A DNA stretch of 64,000 bases from Calditrichota bacterium (GCA_020637395.1 JACJWA010000003.1:88282-152281); one strand, 5' to 3'; positions 52,487 to 61,595 are shown, counted from the stretch's first letter. Notes: generated from the letters alone by a model not told the origin. Numbers and translations are program-made.

Positions 52487-53315
52487 CCCCCATCCCCCAT
52501 CCCCCATCCTGCAGGACATACATGATCCGCGACACAAGCTTCCCAAAGTCCGCGGCAGCTTGCGCTGCGACGGCCTGCACCTCCTCATGCGACAACCTCT
52601 CCCCCGTCACACCTGCCGCGGCATTCGTCACGCACGAAAGCCCCAACACCTGCATGCCTATCGCGGCGGCCGTGATCACTTCCGGAACCGTGGACATGCA
52701 CACTCCGTCCGCGCCCATGCGCGCAAGCATTTGAATCTCCGCCGGGGTCTCATAAGTTGGACCCAATACCGCCGCCAAAGTTCCCCGCTGCACGCGAATC
52801 CCTTGCTCCCGAGCCGCGCGTTCCGCCAATTGCTTGAGTTCTTCCGAATAACAATCGCACATGTCCGGCCAACGCGAATCACCTGAAACCTGCGGCCCGC
52901 GCAGCGGATTGCGAAACTGCAAATTGATGTGATCTTCGATTACCATCAGGTCTCCCGCGCGAAATCGCTTCGAGATTCCGCCGCAGGCATTCGTCACAAT
53001 CAGTTGCCGCGCGCCCTTGGCATGCGCCAGTCTCACCGGAATCGAAACCTGTTCCGGTGAATAGCCTTCGTACATGTGAATGCGCCCTTGAAACGCCATC
53101 ACTCGAGCCTGACCGAGTTTCCCGAATACGATCTTCCCCGCGTGACCCGCAACCGTCGAAACCGGATAGCCCGGCAAGTCGTTCGTCTTCACGCTCGTCG
53201 CGTCCGCCAAAGTATCTGCAAACGGCCCCAGCCCGCTTCCCAGAATAATCGCAATATCCGCCGTCCCCGGCAGTGCATCGGCCATCGCCGGAATGTTCAA
53301 AGAGCGCTTCTGCAT
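52476..53315 (-). CDS. Purine nucleoside phosphorylase
   Basis: About 279 residues, trimeric PNP family. Phosphate and purine-binding blocks: 'AIILGSGLGPFADTL', 'VMAFQGRIHMYEGYS', 'IVTNACGGISKRF', 'VLGPTYETPAEIQML' and 'GVCMSTVPEVITA'. Splits purine nucleosides for salvage, matching NupC, Tdk and Udk nearby. Start ATG at 53315 (GAGAA upstream). Odd: its last ~12 codons ('DGGWGMGDGR') are encoded by a heptamer array, so the tail is unlike the family and probably arose by repeat expansion over the original stop. Confidence 0.9.
   Translation of the reverse strand: MQKRSLNIPAMADALPGTADIAIILGSGLGPFADTLADATSVKTNDLPGYPVSTVAGHAGKIVFGKLGQARVMAFQGRIHMYEGYSPEQVSIPVRLAHAKGARQLIVTNACGGISKRFRAGDLMVIEDHINLQFRNPLRGPQVSGDSRWPDMCDCYSEELKQLAERAAREQGIRVQRGTLAAVLGPTYETPAEIQMLARMGADGVCMSTVPEVITAAAIGMQVLGLSCVTNAAAGVTGERLSHEEVQAVAAQAAADFGKLVSRIMYVLQDGGWGMGDGR
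52481..52508. repeat. Heptamer repeat at the PNP 3' end
   Basis: Plus-strand units TTCCATC, CCCCATC x3. On the minus strand this reads as GATGGGG x3 then GATGGAA: it forms both the tail of PNP and the start site of the four-helix bundle gene. Confidence 0.9.
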
Positions 53316-53319
53316 ATTC

Positions 53320-53862
53320 TCAATTCTTTCGATTGCGTTTTCTGAACTCCGCCGGATTCTCAAACTCCGGGCGCGGTGCTGTGCGCGCCGCGGCCAAACA
53401 TTCCTCGGCGTATTGGTTCAAACCCTGTTTCCCATAATGCGACACCGTTTCGTAGGCCAACCCCTCGCGAATCACCCGCGCATTCACGTTCTCTCCATCC
53501 GCCAGCAAATAGGCAAGCCATCGCCCGTAGCGATCCGGCTCTTCAATCCGAATGATCGAAAGCGTGCGCGCCCCGGAAATCTGCTCCTCCAAAAACCGCT
53601 TCGCCCGCGAGCCCCACGGCTCCTGATCCCCGTGATGATGGGGCGAGCTGGTTTCCGCGCAGTCTATCCCTAACATGCGCACCCGCTGCGTCTTCCACAG
53701 AAATGTGTCCCCGTCTTCCACGGACAGGTCGGACTTCTCCACCCTCGTCTCGCGAAACGGCGGAATCGTCGTGGACGACCCGTGCCGGCAACCGGTCCAT
53801 TGTGTGACAATGAGCAATAACACGCAGGCAAGACCTGCGATGTATTGCACTCTCCCGCGCAT
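53320..53862 (-). CDS. Thermonuclease-like secreted lipoprotein (SNase domain)
   Basis: About 180 residues. Lipoprotein-type signal ('LACVLLLIVTQWTGC'), then a staphylococcal-nuclease fold with 'VEDGDTFLW', 'RVRMLGIDCAE' and 'EEPDRYGRWLA', matching the catalytic Arg/Glu/Arg and Ca-binding Asp pattern. Likely extracellular DNA/RNA cleavage. Start ATG at 53862 preferred for a normal signal; ATG at 53883 would share bases with the divergent SulP start. Confidence 0.8.
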   Translation of the reverse strand: MRGRVQYIAGLACVLLLIVTQWTGCRHGSSTTIPPFRETRVEKSDLSVEDGDTFLWKTQRVRMLGIDCAETSSPHHHGDQEPWGSRAKRFLEEQISGARTLSIIRIEEPDRYGRWLAYLLADGENVNARVIREGLAYETVSHYGKQGLNQYAEECLAAARTAPRPEFENPAEFRKRNRKN

Positions 53863-53881
53863 TCTCGTATCTTCTTGCTTC

Positions 53882-55576
53882 ATGTTTAAACCCAAGCTCT
53901 TCACCACACTCCAGAACTACAGCCGCGACCAGTTTCTGAAAGACCTGGTCGCCGGAATCATCGTCGGCATCGTCGCTCTGCCGCTCTGTATTGCCTTCGC
54001 CATCGCCTCCGGCGTCTCACCCGAACGAGGTCTCTTCGCGGGTGTGATCGGAGGCTTTTTCATCTCGCTCCTCGGTGGCAGCCGCGTCCAAATCGGCGGA
54101 CCCGCCGGAGCCTTCGTTGTCATCGTCTTCGGCATCATCGCGGAATACGGGCTCGACGGCCTGATCGTCTCCACCTTCCTCGCGGGCATATTGCTGATCG
54201 TCTTTGGACGATTCAAACTCGGCACCGTGATCAAGTTCATTCCGCTGCCCGTCGTCATGGGCTTCACCTGCGGAATCGCCCTGATCATCTTCATCTCGCA
54301 GATTCCTGACTTCCTTGGACTGACGCTCGAAGGTCAAACCGCGAACTTCTTCGAGAAACTCTACTTCCTCGCGCGAGCCACAGGCACCATCAATCTCCCC
54401 GCCGCAGCCATCGGACTCGCGTCCGTCGTTGTGCTGATGTTCTGGTCGCGCGTTTCGAAGTCCATCCCGGGTTCTTTGGTCGTCCTGATCGGTGCGACCG
54501 CCGCCGCGTACTTCTTGAAACTTCCCGTCGAAACCATCGGCTCGCGCTTCGGTGACATCCCCTCCATGCTCCCGATGCCGCAGGTCCCCGATCTGTCCTT
54601 TGCCGAAGTCCGCAGACTCGTTCCCCCCGCGATCACCATTGCCGTGCTTGTGGCCATTGAATCGCTGCTCTCAGCCGTCGTCGCCGACGGCATGATCGGC
54701 GGAAAGCATCGCTCCAACATGGAACTCATTGCGCAGGGCGTCGCCAATATCGGAAGCGCTATCTTCGGCGGCCTGCCCGTCACCGGAGCCATTGCGCGCA
54801 CCGCCACCAACGTGCGCAGCGGTGGACGCACGCCTGTTTCAGGGATCGTGCATGCCGTTATGCTTTTGCTGCTCATGTTGGTCTTCGGCGGACTCGCAAA
54901 ACTGATTCCGCTCGCAGCCCTCGCCGCGATTCTCGTCGCCGTCGCCTACAATATGTTCGAGTGGCGCTCGTTTGTGGCCACTTTGCACGGACCCAAGAGC
55001 GACATCGCCGTGCTGATCACCACGCTGTCGCTGACGGTCATCCTCGATCTTACCATCGCCATTCAAGTCGGAATGGTGATGGCTGTCTTCCTCTTCATGA
55101 AGCGCATGTCCGGTGCAACCGAAGTGGAACTCATCACCCACGAAATGCAGGAGCCCACACCTCAGGAAGAACTCGACATCCTCGATCGCTCCGCCATTCC
55201 CAAGGATGTGCAGGTTTACGAAATCAACGGCCCGTTCTTCTTCGGGGCCGTGTACAAGTTCCGCGAAGCGATGATCACAATCTCCAAGCCGCCCCGTGTG
55301 CGCATCATCCGCATGCGCAAGGTCCCCGTGATTGACAGCACCGGCATGCAGGCGCTCGTTGATGTGTTCAATGTCTCCAAGCGACGCGGCACCGCCGTGT
55401 TGATCAGCGGACTTAACAAGCAGCCGCGCGACGCGCTCGAAAAGGCCGGACTGATTGCGGTCTTCGGCGAAGAGAATCTGCCGGAGTCCTTCGACATTGC
55501 CATCGAACGCGCCAAAGAAATTCTCGCCGTTCCGCCCGACAAACATAAGCCCAAGCGGCACCCCGAAAAGTCCTAA
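53882..55576 (+). CDS. SulP-family anion transporter with STAS domain
   Basis: About 564 residues. Transmembrane domain beginning 'DLVAGIIVGIVALPLCIAFAI' with the SulP signature 'GGSRVQIGGPAGAFVV', about 10-12 helices, followed by a cytoplasmic STAS domain (about 440-550) with 'KVPVIDSTGMQAL'. Moves sulfate, bicarbonate or similar anions; the substrate is unknown. Start ATG at 53882 lacks a strong Shine-Dalgarno. Convergent with nupC across a shared terminator. Confidence 0.88.
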   Translation: MFKPKLFTTLQNYSRDQFLKDLVAGIIVGIVALPLCIAFAIASGVSPERGLFAGVIGGFFISLLGGSRVQIGGPAGAFVVIVFGIIAEYGLDGLIVSTFLAGILLIVFGRFKLGTVIKFIPLPVVMGFTCGIALIIFISQIPDFLGLTLEGQTANFFEKLYFLARATGTINLPAAAIGLASVVVLMFWSRVSKSIPGSLVVLIGATAAAYFLKLPVETIGSRFGDIPSMLPMPQVPDLSFAEVRRLVPPAITIAVLVAIESLLSAVVADGMIGGKHRSNMELIAQGVANIGSAIFGGLPVTGAIARTATNVRSGGRTPVSGIVHAVMLLLLMLVFGGLAKLIPLAALAAILVAVAYNMFEWRSFVATLHGPKSDIAVLITTLSLTVILDLTIAIQVGMVMAVFLFMKRMSGATEVELITHEMQEPTPQEELDILDRSAIPKDVQVYEINGPFFFGAVYKFREAMITISKPPRVRIIRMRKVPVIDSTGMQALVDVFNVSKRRGTAVLISGLNKQPRDALEKAGLIAVFGEENLPESFDIAIERAKEILAVPPDKHKPKRHPEKS

Positions 55577-55580
55577 GCAA

Positions 55581-55607
55581 AAAGTCCGCGTCTCCGACGC
55601 GGACTTT
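55581..55607. terminator. Bidirectional terminator between sulP and nupC
   Basis: Perfect 12-bp stem (AAAGTCCGCGTC/GACGCGGACTTT), 3-nt loop, A/T flanks on both sides; located between two convergent genes. Confidence 0.9.
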
Positions 55608-55613
55608 CTTTCT

Positions 55614-56864
55614 CTATTCCGCCGAAAGCACTCCGGCAATCGCCGCCGTTTGTAAGCTCACCATCGCCCCCGCGATCATCGCCTTCAGCCCCAACTCGGC
55701 AAGATCTTTTCTCCGCTCCGGAGCCAAACTCCCGATGCCGCCAATCTGGATGCCAATTGAAGAAAAGTTTGCGAATCCGCACAATGCATACGACGCCAGC
55801 ATGATCGTGCGCGGCGACAGCACGCCTTCCTTCATCAGATTCGACATCTCCACATACGCCACAAACTCATTCACGGAAATCTTTGTGCCGATCAGATACG
55901 CAAAGTCCTTACACTCCGCAATCGGAACTCCGAGAATAAATCCGATCGGCCACAGCACATAAGAAAAAATTTCGCGTAGACTTTCCGGAAACCACGGCAT
56001 GCCCACTCCCGCAAACCATCCGGCCACCAGACCCAATAGCGCATTCACCACCGCGATCAGCGCGATAAACGCCAGAAGCATCGCGCCGACATTCACCGCC
56101 AGTCCCAATCCGTCGCGTGCACCGCTCGCCGCTGCGTCAATCACATTCGCCTGTCTCGGCATCTCGGGCATGTGCAGTTTGCCGGACGTATCCGGCTGCT
56201 CGCGCTCCGGCAAGAAAATCTTCGCAAAGATCAGCGCGCCCGGAGCGGCCATCACCGACGCGGCCAGCAAATGCTTCGCCGGCACTCCCAACAAAATATA
56301 TCCCGCCATCACGCCGCCCGCCACCGTCGCGAATCCTCCGACCATGATCGCGTTCATCTCGCTGCGCGTCACAGTCTTCAGAAACGGACGAATCAACAGC
56401 GGCGATTCCGTCTGACCCAAGAATATGTTTCCCGCCGCTGAGAGTGACTCCGCGCCGGATGTGCCCATCGTGCGCGTCATCACCCAGGCCAGCGCCTTCA
56501 CTACGCGCTGCACAATTCCGAAGTGATACAACAGTCCCATGAAGGAGCCGAAGAAGATGATCGTCGGTAAGATCGCAAACGCAAACTGAAACCCGAAGGT
56601 CTCCTGATACTCCTGTTTGACCATGTTTCCAAACAGAAAGCTCGAGCCTTCAAGCGTGTAGCCCAAAAACTTCGTCACGCCTTCGCCCAGCGCGCTGAAC
56701 AAATCGCGGCCCCACGGAGTCCAGAGAATGATGATCGCAAACACAATCTGAAGTCCGGTGCCCCAGAGCACCACGCGCCACGGAAAGTTTTTGCGATTGG
56801 AGGAAAGCAGCCAGGCCAGCCCGAGCAGAATCGGAATGGCGATCAAGGATTGAAGTCGTTCCAA
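55614..56864 (-). CDS. nupC: Concentrative nucleoside transporter (NupC/CNT)
   Basis: 416 residues, about 10 membrane segments. CNT motifs: 'MGTSGAESLSAAGNIFLGQTESPLLIRPF' and 'SEMNAIMVGGFATVAGGVMAGYI', and 'YALCGFANFSSIGIQIGG' near the end. Imports nucleosides with Na+ or H+. Starts 3 bases after the thymidine kinase stop, so transport and salvage kinase are co-expressed. Confidence 0.92.
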   Translation of the reverse strand: MERLQSLIAIPILLGLAWLLSSNRKNFPWRVVLWGTGLQIVFAIIILWTPWGRDLFSALGEGVTKFLGYTLEGSSFLFGNMVKQEYQETFGFQFAFAILPTIIFFGSFMGLLYHFGIVQRVVKALAWVMTRTMGTSGAESLSAAGNIFLGQTESPLLIRPFLKTVTRSEMNAIMVGGFATVAGGVMAGYILLGVPAKHLLAASVMAAPGALIFAKIFLPEREQPDTSGKLHMPEMPRQANVIDAAASGARDGLGLAVNVGAMLLAFIALIAVVNALLGLVAGWFAGVGMPWFPESLREIFSYVLWPIGFILGVPIAECKDFAYLIGTKISVNEFVAYVEMSNLMKEGVLSPRTIMLASYALCGFANFSSIGIQIGGIGSLAPERRKDLAELGLKAMIAGAMVSLQTAAIAGVLSAE

Positions 56865-56867
56865 GAA

Positions 56868-57479
56868 TTATCCTTGCTGTGAGGAGAGAGGGAGTTGCTC
56901 CTGCGCGGAGGTTTCTTGCGCAGGATCGGGAGGTACAAAACAGTTCCGGCAGCGCGGTTCGTAAGCTTCCGTCGCGCCGACAAGCACTCGCTCGCGCGAA
57001 GCCACCACGCGCTGCGTATGCTTCGCAGGGTTGCCGCAGCGCATGCAAATCGCGAGCGTCTTATCAATATACTCTGCAATGGCGAGCAGTTGCGGAATCG
57101 GCTCAAACGGCTCGCCGCGATAGTCCGTGTCGAGACCCGCGCAGATCACGCGCTTGCCCTGATCCGCGAGCTTCTGCACGACGTCGAGCAATTCCTTGCC
57201 CAAGAACTGCGCTTCGTCAATGCCGATCACATCCGCGTCCTGCGCCAGATCAAAAATCTCCCAAGGCGACTTGACCAATTGCGACGGAATCGTCAACCGT
57301 GAATGACTGACGATCTCATCCTTCGAGTAACGGACGTCTATGATCGGCTTGAAAATCTCCACGCGCAGCTTCGCAATCTGCGCGCGCACCAATCTGCGGA
57401 TCAACTCCTCGGTCTTCCCCGAGAACATCGGTCCGCAAATCACTTCAATCCAGCCGGTATTATGAGGAAAATGATGCAA
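56868..57479 (-). CDS. tdk: Thymidine kinase
   Basis: 203 residues. P-loop 'GPMFSGKTEEL' (16-26), 'IGIDEAQFL' and a zinc-binding lasso with 'CMRCG' and 'CRNC'. Phosphorylates thymidine for salvage. Operon partner of nupC. Confidence 0.94.
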   Translation of the reverse strand: MHHFPHNTGWIEVICGPMFSGKTEELIRRLVRAQIAKLRVEIFKPIIDVRYSKDEIVSHSRLTIPSQLVKSPWEIFDLAQDADVIGIDEAQFLGKELLDVVQKLADQGKRVICAGLDTDYRGEPFEPIPQLLAIAEYIDKTLAICMRCGNPAKHTQRVVASRERVLVGATEAYEPRCRNCFVPPDPAQETSAQEQLPLSSQQG

Positions 57480-57539
57480 GGGGGGCGAATAGTACGGTCG
57501 TTCTAATTGGCTGTAATGTCAAGCAGCACGCTTCGTTCG

Positions 57540-58160
57540 TTACGGCGCTTTGGTCAAGATTTGTTGCGCCACTCTCTCCACCGCGGCGGCGATCTCTTCG
57601 CCGTGCAGAATCACAATGTCCGCGTGCGTTTTCGATGGCTCCACAAACTGCTGATGCATCGGCTCAACCTGCTCCGTGAATTGCCGGATCACATCCGGCT
57701 CTTTGCGGCCACGCGTCTTCACGTCGCGCTCGATGCGCCGCGCCAGGCGAACCTCCGCCGGACACTCCACAAACACTTTCAAACTCATGCGCTCGCGCAG
57801 CTCAGGCTCATGCAGCACCAAAATACCGTCGAGCAAAATGATCTCGCGCGGCTTCTGATGTGTAGCCATCGGCTTGCGCAAATGCGTCGAGTAGTCATAC
57901 TGCGGAACATCCACGGCGTCACCCTCCAGCAGCCGATCCAAGTGCCTGCACAAGAGCTTCGTCTCAAAGGCATGCGGATGATCAAAATTGTGCGCCGCCC
58001 GCTCCGCCAGACTCTTGTTCCGCAATTCCCGGTAATAGCTGTCCTGCAACAAATAGAGCGCACGATCAGGCCCAAGCAGACGCGCCAGACCATGAGCAAT
58101 CGTGGTCTTCCCGCTGGCGGATCCGCCGGCTATCCCGATGAGCAGTGGCATAAGCTCCAT
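57540..58160 (-). CDS. udk: Uridine kinase
   Basis: 206 residues. P-loop 'GIAGGSASGKTTIA', 'HAFETKLL' and 'YDYSTHLRKP', typical of Udk. Salvages uridine and cytidine. About 60 bases before tdk, on the same strand. Confidence 0.93.
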   Translation of the reverse strand: MELMPLLIGIAGGSASGKTTIAHGLARLLGPDRALYLLQDSYYRELRNKSLAERAAHNFDHPHAFETKLLCRHLDRLLEGDAVDVPQYDYSTHLRKPMATHQKPREIILLDGILVLHEPELRERMSLKVFVECPAEVRLARRIERDVKTRGRKEPDVIRQFTEQVEPMHQQFVEPSKTHADIVILHGEEIAAAVERVAQQILTKAP

Positions 58161-58219
58161 AATCTACGGAGCCTGACCGTAACCTGCAATAAGAAATGGA
58201 TGTTGAGAGAGGGAGTTGG

Positions 58220-58831
58220 CTACTTCAGCAGCTGGAAGCGCCGGACCCCGGAGGTGCCTTCAGGAAGGCTGTAGGAGAGGAAATACGTGCCGCTGGCCCA
58301 GGTCGAGCCATCCACGTGAAGTCTGTGACGACCGGCGGCGAGCGGCCCATCCCAGAGCGATTGAACTTCGCGACCCAGAATATCGAAGACTGTGAGCTTG
58401 GCGGTTCCCGACCCGGGAAGCGTGAGCCAGACCGAAGCAATTGAATTGAACGGATTTGGGCTAATTGAAAGCTCGACACGAGGCGGAAGTGGCTCTGCGG
58501 ATTTCCCCGGCGATGACGATTCATCCACCAGCAGAAGCTGCGTCGGAACATCCATCGGCAGGTCAAACTCCCGCTGAAGGCTCTGGCCGCCTCGTTCCCA
58601 CGTCACAGCACAGCGCTGAGATGTCGCTCTTTCCAGAGAGACGGGTTCGCTCAGCCAGCACGTCCGCCCGGCGTCCGTCGTCCGGCGCAGTTCCACCCGC
58701 CTGTCTGACTTCCCGTCCATCCTGAGCACGACCTCCTCCGGCATGTCCGCCGTCAGAAAGCCAATCTGCACCCAGCCGGCCAGCAGCACCCCCGGAAAAA
58801 GCAGCCCCAAAGTCCGCAGCAGGGTCAGCAT
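58220..58831 (-). CDS. Secreted protein with C-terminal sorting domain
   Basis: About 203 residues. Signal peptide, an unrecognised beta-rich domain, and a C-terminal 'LSISPNPFNSIASVWL' to 'TSGVRRFQLLK' sorting domain. Start ATG at 58831 has GGGGAGGT well placed. Confidence 0.75.
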   Translation of the reverse strand: MLTLLRTLGLLFPGVLLAGWVQIGFLTADMPEEVVLRMDGKSDRRVELRRTTDAGRTCWLSEPVSLERATSQRCAVTWERGGQSLQREFDLPMDVPTQLLLVDESSSPGKSAEPLPPRVELSISPNPFNSIASVWLTLPGSGTAKLTVFDILGREVQSLWDGPLAAGRHRLHVDGSTWASGTYFLSYSLPEGTSGVRRFQLLK

Positions 58832-58927
58832 CTTGCCCACCTCCCCGCAGAATGCAAAAGGGTCTGCCCCCCGAAAAACGGATGGCAAACCCTATAACAA
58901 CCTCGATAGAGAGTTGAAAACGGTATG

Positions 58928-59533
58928 CTATTTGGTTGTCCGTGGCTTGGACGGACCAAACTTCCAGTCAATGTCTTCGGGATTCTTATAGATCCGCGAG
59001 GACACTCGCAGCATGCCGCCACCCTGGTCTCCGATGGTTGATGAGTACTCACTTGAATCCTGGTAGTACGGTGCTTTTTTCGCATCCGCCCCTTCCCACA
59101 ATCGCAAATAATATACCCCGTCATCCGTGTACGGAATAAAGTACTTCACCGTCCCGAACAGGCCTGTCTTCCCCACCATTTCCGGCGGGTAGGTGTGGCC
59201 TCCAATGTACACCTGATTGAAGTTCCCCCAGGCCAGCGAGTCGTCCCCGCCCGGCGTCCCGTCCGCCTTCGGAGGGTCCTGAATCCCGTTCCCACCGTCC
59301 ACAATCACCTGAATCAGGTGGTTGTGGTCGTGCGGCTCGCCTTTGCTGTCCAAAACAGGCGTCATATTCAAAAACAGAACCAGCACGCTAAACGGATTGC
59401 CCATCACGGCATCCCGCGCTTCCGTCTCTTCCGTGTCAAAATAGACGTCCCGGCCCTTGATCACGTCGCGCGCGTAAGCTCCTTGCGCAACGCAAACGAT
59501 CAGAATTAGCCAAATTGCTTTTCGCAACATCAT
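58928..59533 (-). CDS. Secreted protein of unknown family
   Basis: About 201 residues with a signal peptide ('IWLILIVCVAQGAYA'). No family recognised; the body contains 'HDHNHLIQVIVDGGNG' and 'YYLRLWEGADAKK', reminiscent of periplasmic metal or haem proteins but not diagnostic. Start 59533 (59530 and 59548 possible). Directly downstream of the first selenoprotein candidate, so likely co-transcribed. Confidence 0.65.
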   Translation of the reverse strand: MMLRKAIWLILIVCVAQGAYARDVIKGRDVYFDTEETEARDAVMGNPFSVLVLFLNMTPVLDSKGEPHDHNHLIQVIVDGGNGIQDPPKADGTPGGDDSLAWGNFNQVYIGGHTYPPEMVGKTGLFGTVKYFIPYTDDGVYYLRLWEGADAKKAPYYQDSSEYSSTIGDQGGGMLRVSSRIYKNPEDIDWKFGPSKPRTTK

Positions 59534-59576
59534 GTTTCCGTCTGTCATCAGGTTAAGTTGTGGAATCGCATCATGC

Positions 59577-60524
59577 TCACTTGCGCGGACGAATTCCCGA
59601 TTCCGCCACGCGCCGCTCATACAGCGTGTCCGCCGGAATCTTGGTGTCCAACGTCTCGCGCACCTTGTCATAACCCACCGAGTCCGAAGGCGCAACTGCC
59701 GTCTCAACATACTCTCCAAAGTAGCCCTTCGCTCCGCACGGCGCAATAACTGTCGAGCCCACTTTCGAGAACGTCGCCACGCCGGCACACGAAGAAACAA
59801 TCAGATTGGTTTCGGGATATGCCGCAGCAAGGGATTCCGCTTCCTGGAGCATGAAATCCCCGATGATCGCAATATAGTCCGAACGCTTCATCACCGTGCG
59901 CATCAGCTTCTTCATCTCATACGGAGACTTCAACCGGAGATTTGCCGAGTCAGGACATGCGCCCTTCAAATAGGCCCGCTCCGTCAACAGTCCGATCACC
60001 GCAATCCGCACTCCGTCGCGCTCGTACCATTTGTAAGGCTCAAAGATCGGCTTCTTCGATCTCTTCCCTTCAAACAAGTTCGCGCACACAATCGGCAGTC
60101 CGGCTTCGCTCGCCTGCTTCCACACCGACAGCGGCGAATTCAGTTCCTGCGTGCCCAGCGTGATTGCGTCGTAGCTCTGCTCTTTGTAGAACCCGAACAG
60201 CAAATCATTGCGTTTCGAGTACTCTTCGTCATTCGCCAAGGTCGCAAAATTTCCCGCTTCCACCGTCACCGTCGCCAAACTGTCCGACCTGCTGTTCTGA
60301 ATAAAGGTAGCCCTCCGGGCCAACCCGCCTTTACGCGAGCCTCACCCGCACGGTTCGACGTGCCCCTTGAACAGCCCCGAGTAAATAACTCGTGCTTTCT
60401 CGGACTTCGATACAGGCTCGCGCTTACTTGCTTCAATGCCCTGCGACATCCCGAGTAAGATGCAAAACCCCAAAATGGCTTTCGCAGTCTGTCCGGCCGA
60501 CAAGCGCATGATTTGTTGATTCAT
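59577..60524 (-). CDS. UshA/5'-nucleotidase-like exported protein, predicted selenoprotein (Sec61)
   Basis: 315 residues when the TGA at 60344-60342 is read as selenocysteine (residue 61). N-terminal hydrophobic segment without an obvious lipobox. Around the TGA: 'GLFKGHVEPCG-Sec-GSRKGGLARRATFI', matching paralogues with 'PCG-C/Sec-(4)-GG'. The rest aligns with the UshA N-terminal fold, but the metal ligands are replaced (e.g. 'TLGTQELNSP' where GNHE would be), so phosphoesterase activity is doubtful. A SECIS-like hairpin follows the TGA. ORF finders see two fragments (ending 60342, restarting at TTG 60323); they are in one frame. ATG 60524 has GAG upstream. A role in redox or metal-sulfur chemistry of the envelope is inferred from Sec. 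Confidence 0.78.
60306..60325 (-). promoter_or_regulatory. SECIS-like hairpin after TGA of first selenoprotein candidate
   Basis: In RNA: GGU, bulged U, GGCCC, loop GGA, GGGCU, ACC. This is GGU/ACC lower stem + one bulged U + upper stem + GG-starting loop, the same design as the E. coli fdhF SECIS. The loop starts 26 nt after the UGA, within the bacterial range. Confidence 0.72.
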
Positions 60525-60536
60525 GTAGCTCTTTTA

Positions 60537-61595
60537 TTATCCGTGTGAATTGACAGGTGATCTGTTTGACGTCGAGGCAGGTGATACTTCGAACGACTCC
60601 GCCTCAAGTTTCTCTTTCTCTGCCTTGCCCCTCTTGCCCGTACCCGTACGAACCTCGAACGCCAGCAGATCCTTGTTTAGTTCGCTCTCAGACTCGTATG
60701 AATCTGTGAGAGCGTCTTTGTAATCCGAGAAGGCTGTTGAATCGCCCCACGCGGGATTGAACTCAAGCATGGCATAGTGTCCGTTGTAGCCGGAAGAGCC
60801 CGTACCCAAGACTCTCGTCTTGCCGAACATTGTGGACGTCTCACCAGAGCGCAACGCACCGGTCGAAACGACAAGGTCAATCTCAGGATGCACCTTGATC
60901 AATGAATCGAGGTCATCCGTCGAAAGCTCGCAGAGCAGTACAATGGCATTGCTCTTCTTTGCGACCTCAGGAATGAAACGATCCGCAGCTTCAAATGTGC
61001 TCGTCACGCGCATCTCCGTTGGATCAAGCAGATTTGACGTCTCGGGAAAATCCGCGTCACGAAGCAGCCCGATGACGCCGACCTTCATGTTTCCATAGTC
61101 CTTGATGATATACGGTTCGAACATCGGGCGATTGGCTTTCACATCCAAAAGGTTCGCCGCAACGAACTCCACGTCGTCCACGGTGTCCCGCATCGCCACA
61201 AGCGTCTCGTAGCCCATGGCGATCTCAGAGCGCGCGATGTTCAAAACATCGTAATGCAGCCCTTCATAGCTCGAAACAAGGAACTGGCATTTCTCGGAAC
61301 ATCCTCCTTTCGCCCCTGCACGATCCACGAAGTTGCCCGCGTCCACCATCAGCCAATTGGCAGAAGGATCCGTGTTTCGCTGCACAAGAGCCTCCAGACG
61401 CCCGACCCCGCCTTTGCTGATCTTGCAGCCGCATGGCGACACATTTCCGCGAATGTTCCCGGTGAACATGACCTGCAGCTTGCCTTCCGCCGGCGTAACA
61501 GAACAGCCTGTAAATAAAAGGGCTGAGGATGTTAGGACAAAGAACGAAAAGGCAAGAATGTGCTTGATCCGAAACCCGTAGTCGGAGCGTACCAT
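60537..61595 (-). CDS. UshA-like lipoprotein, cysteine paralogue
   Basis: 352 residues, lipoprotein signal ('SALLFTGC', Cys31). Motif 'PCGC' with Cys57 (TGC) in the position that is TGA in both neighbours, then 'KISKGGVGRLEAL'. Later 'VDAGNFVD', 'GGCSEKCQF' and 'DLVVSTGALRSGE' match both paralogues (gene at 61664) closely. Canonical UshA metal ligands are not conserved. The hairpin that follows the TGA in the paralogues is absent here, as expected if it serves Sec insertion. Start at 61595 (GTG or ATG; ATG in 'MVRSDYG'). Confidence 0.85.
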   Translation of the reverse strand: MVRSDYGFRIKHILAFSFFVLTSSALLFTGCSVTPAEGKLQVMFTGNIRGNVSPCGCKISKGGVGRLEALVQRNTDPSANWLMVDAGNFVDRAGAKGGCSEKCQFLVSSYEGLHYDVLNIARSEIAMGYETLVAMRDTVDDVEFVAANLLDVKANRPMFEPYIIKDYGNMKVGVIGLLRDADFPETSNLLDPTEMRVTSTFEAADRFIPEVAKKSNAIVLLCELSTDDLDSLIKVHPEIDLVVSTGALRSGETSTMFGKTRVLGTGSSGYNGHYAMLEFNPAWGDSTAFSDYKDALTDSYESESELNKDLLAFEVRTGTGKRGKAEKEKLEAESFEVSPASTSNRSPVNSHG

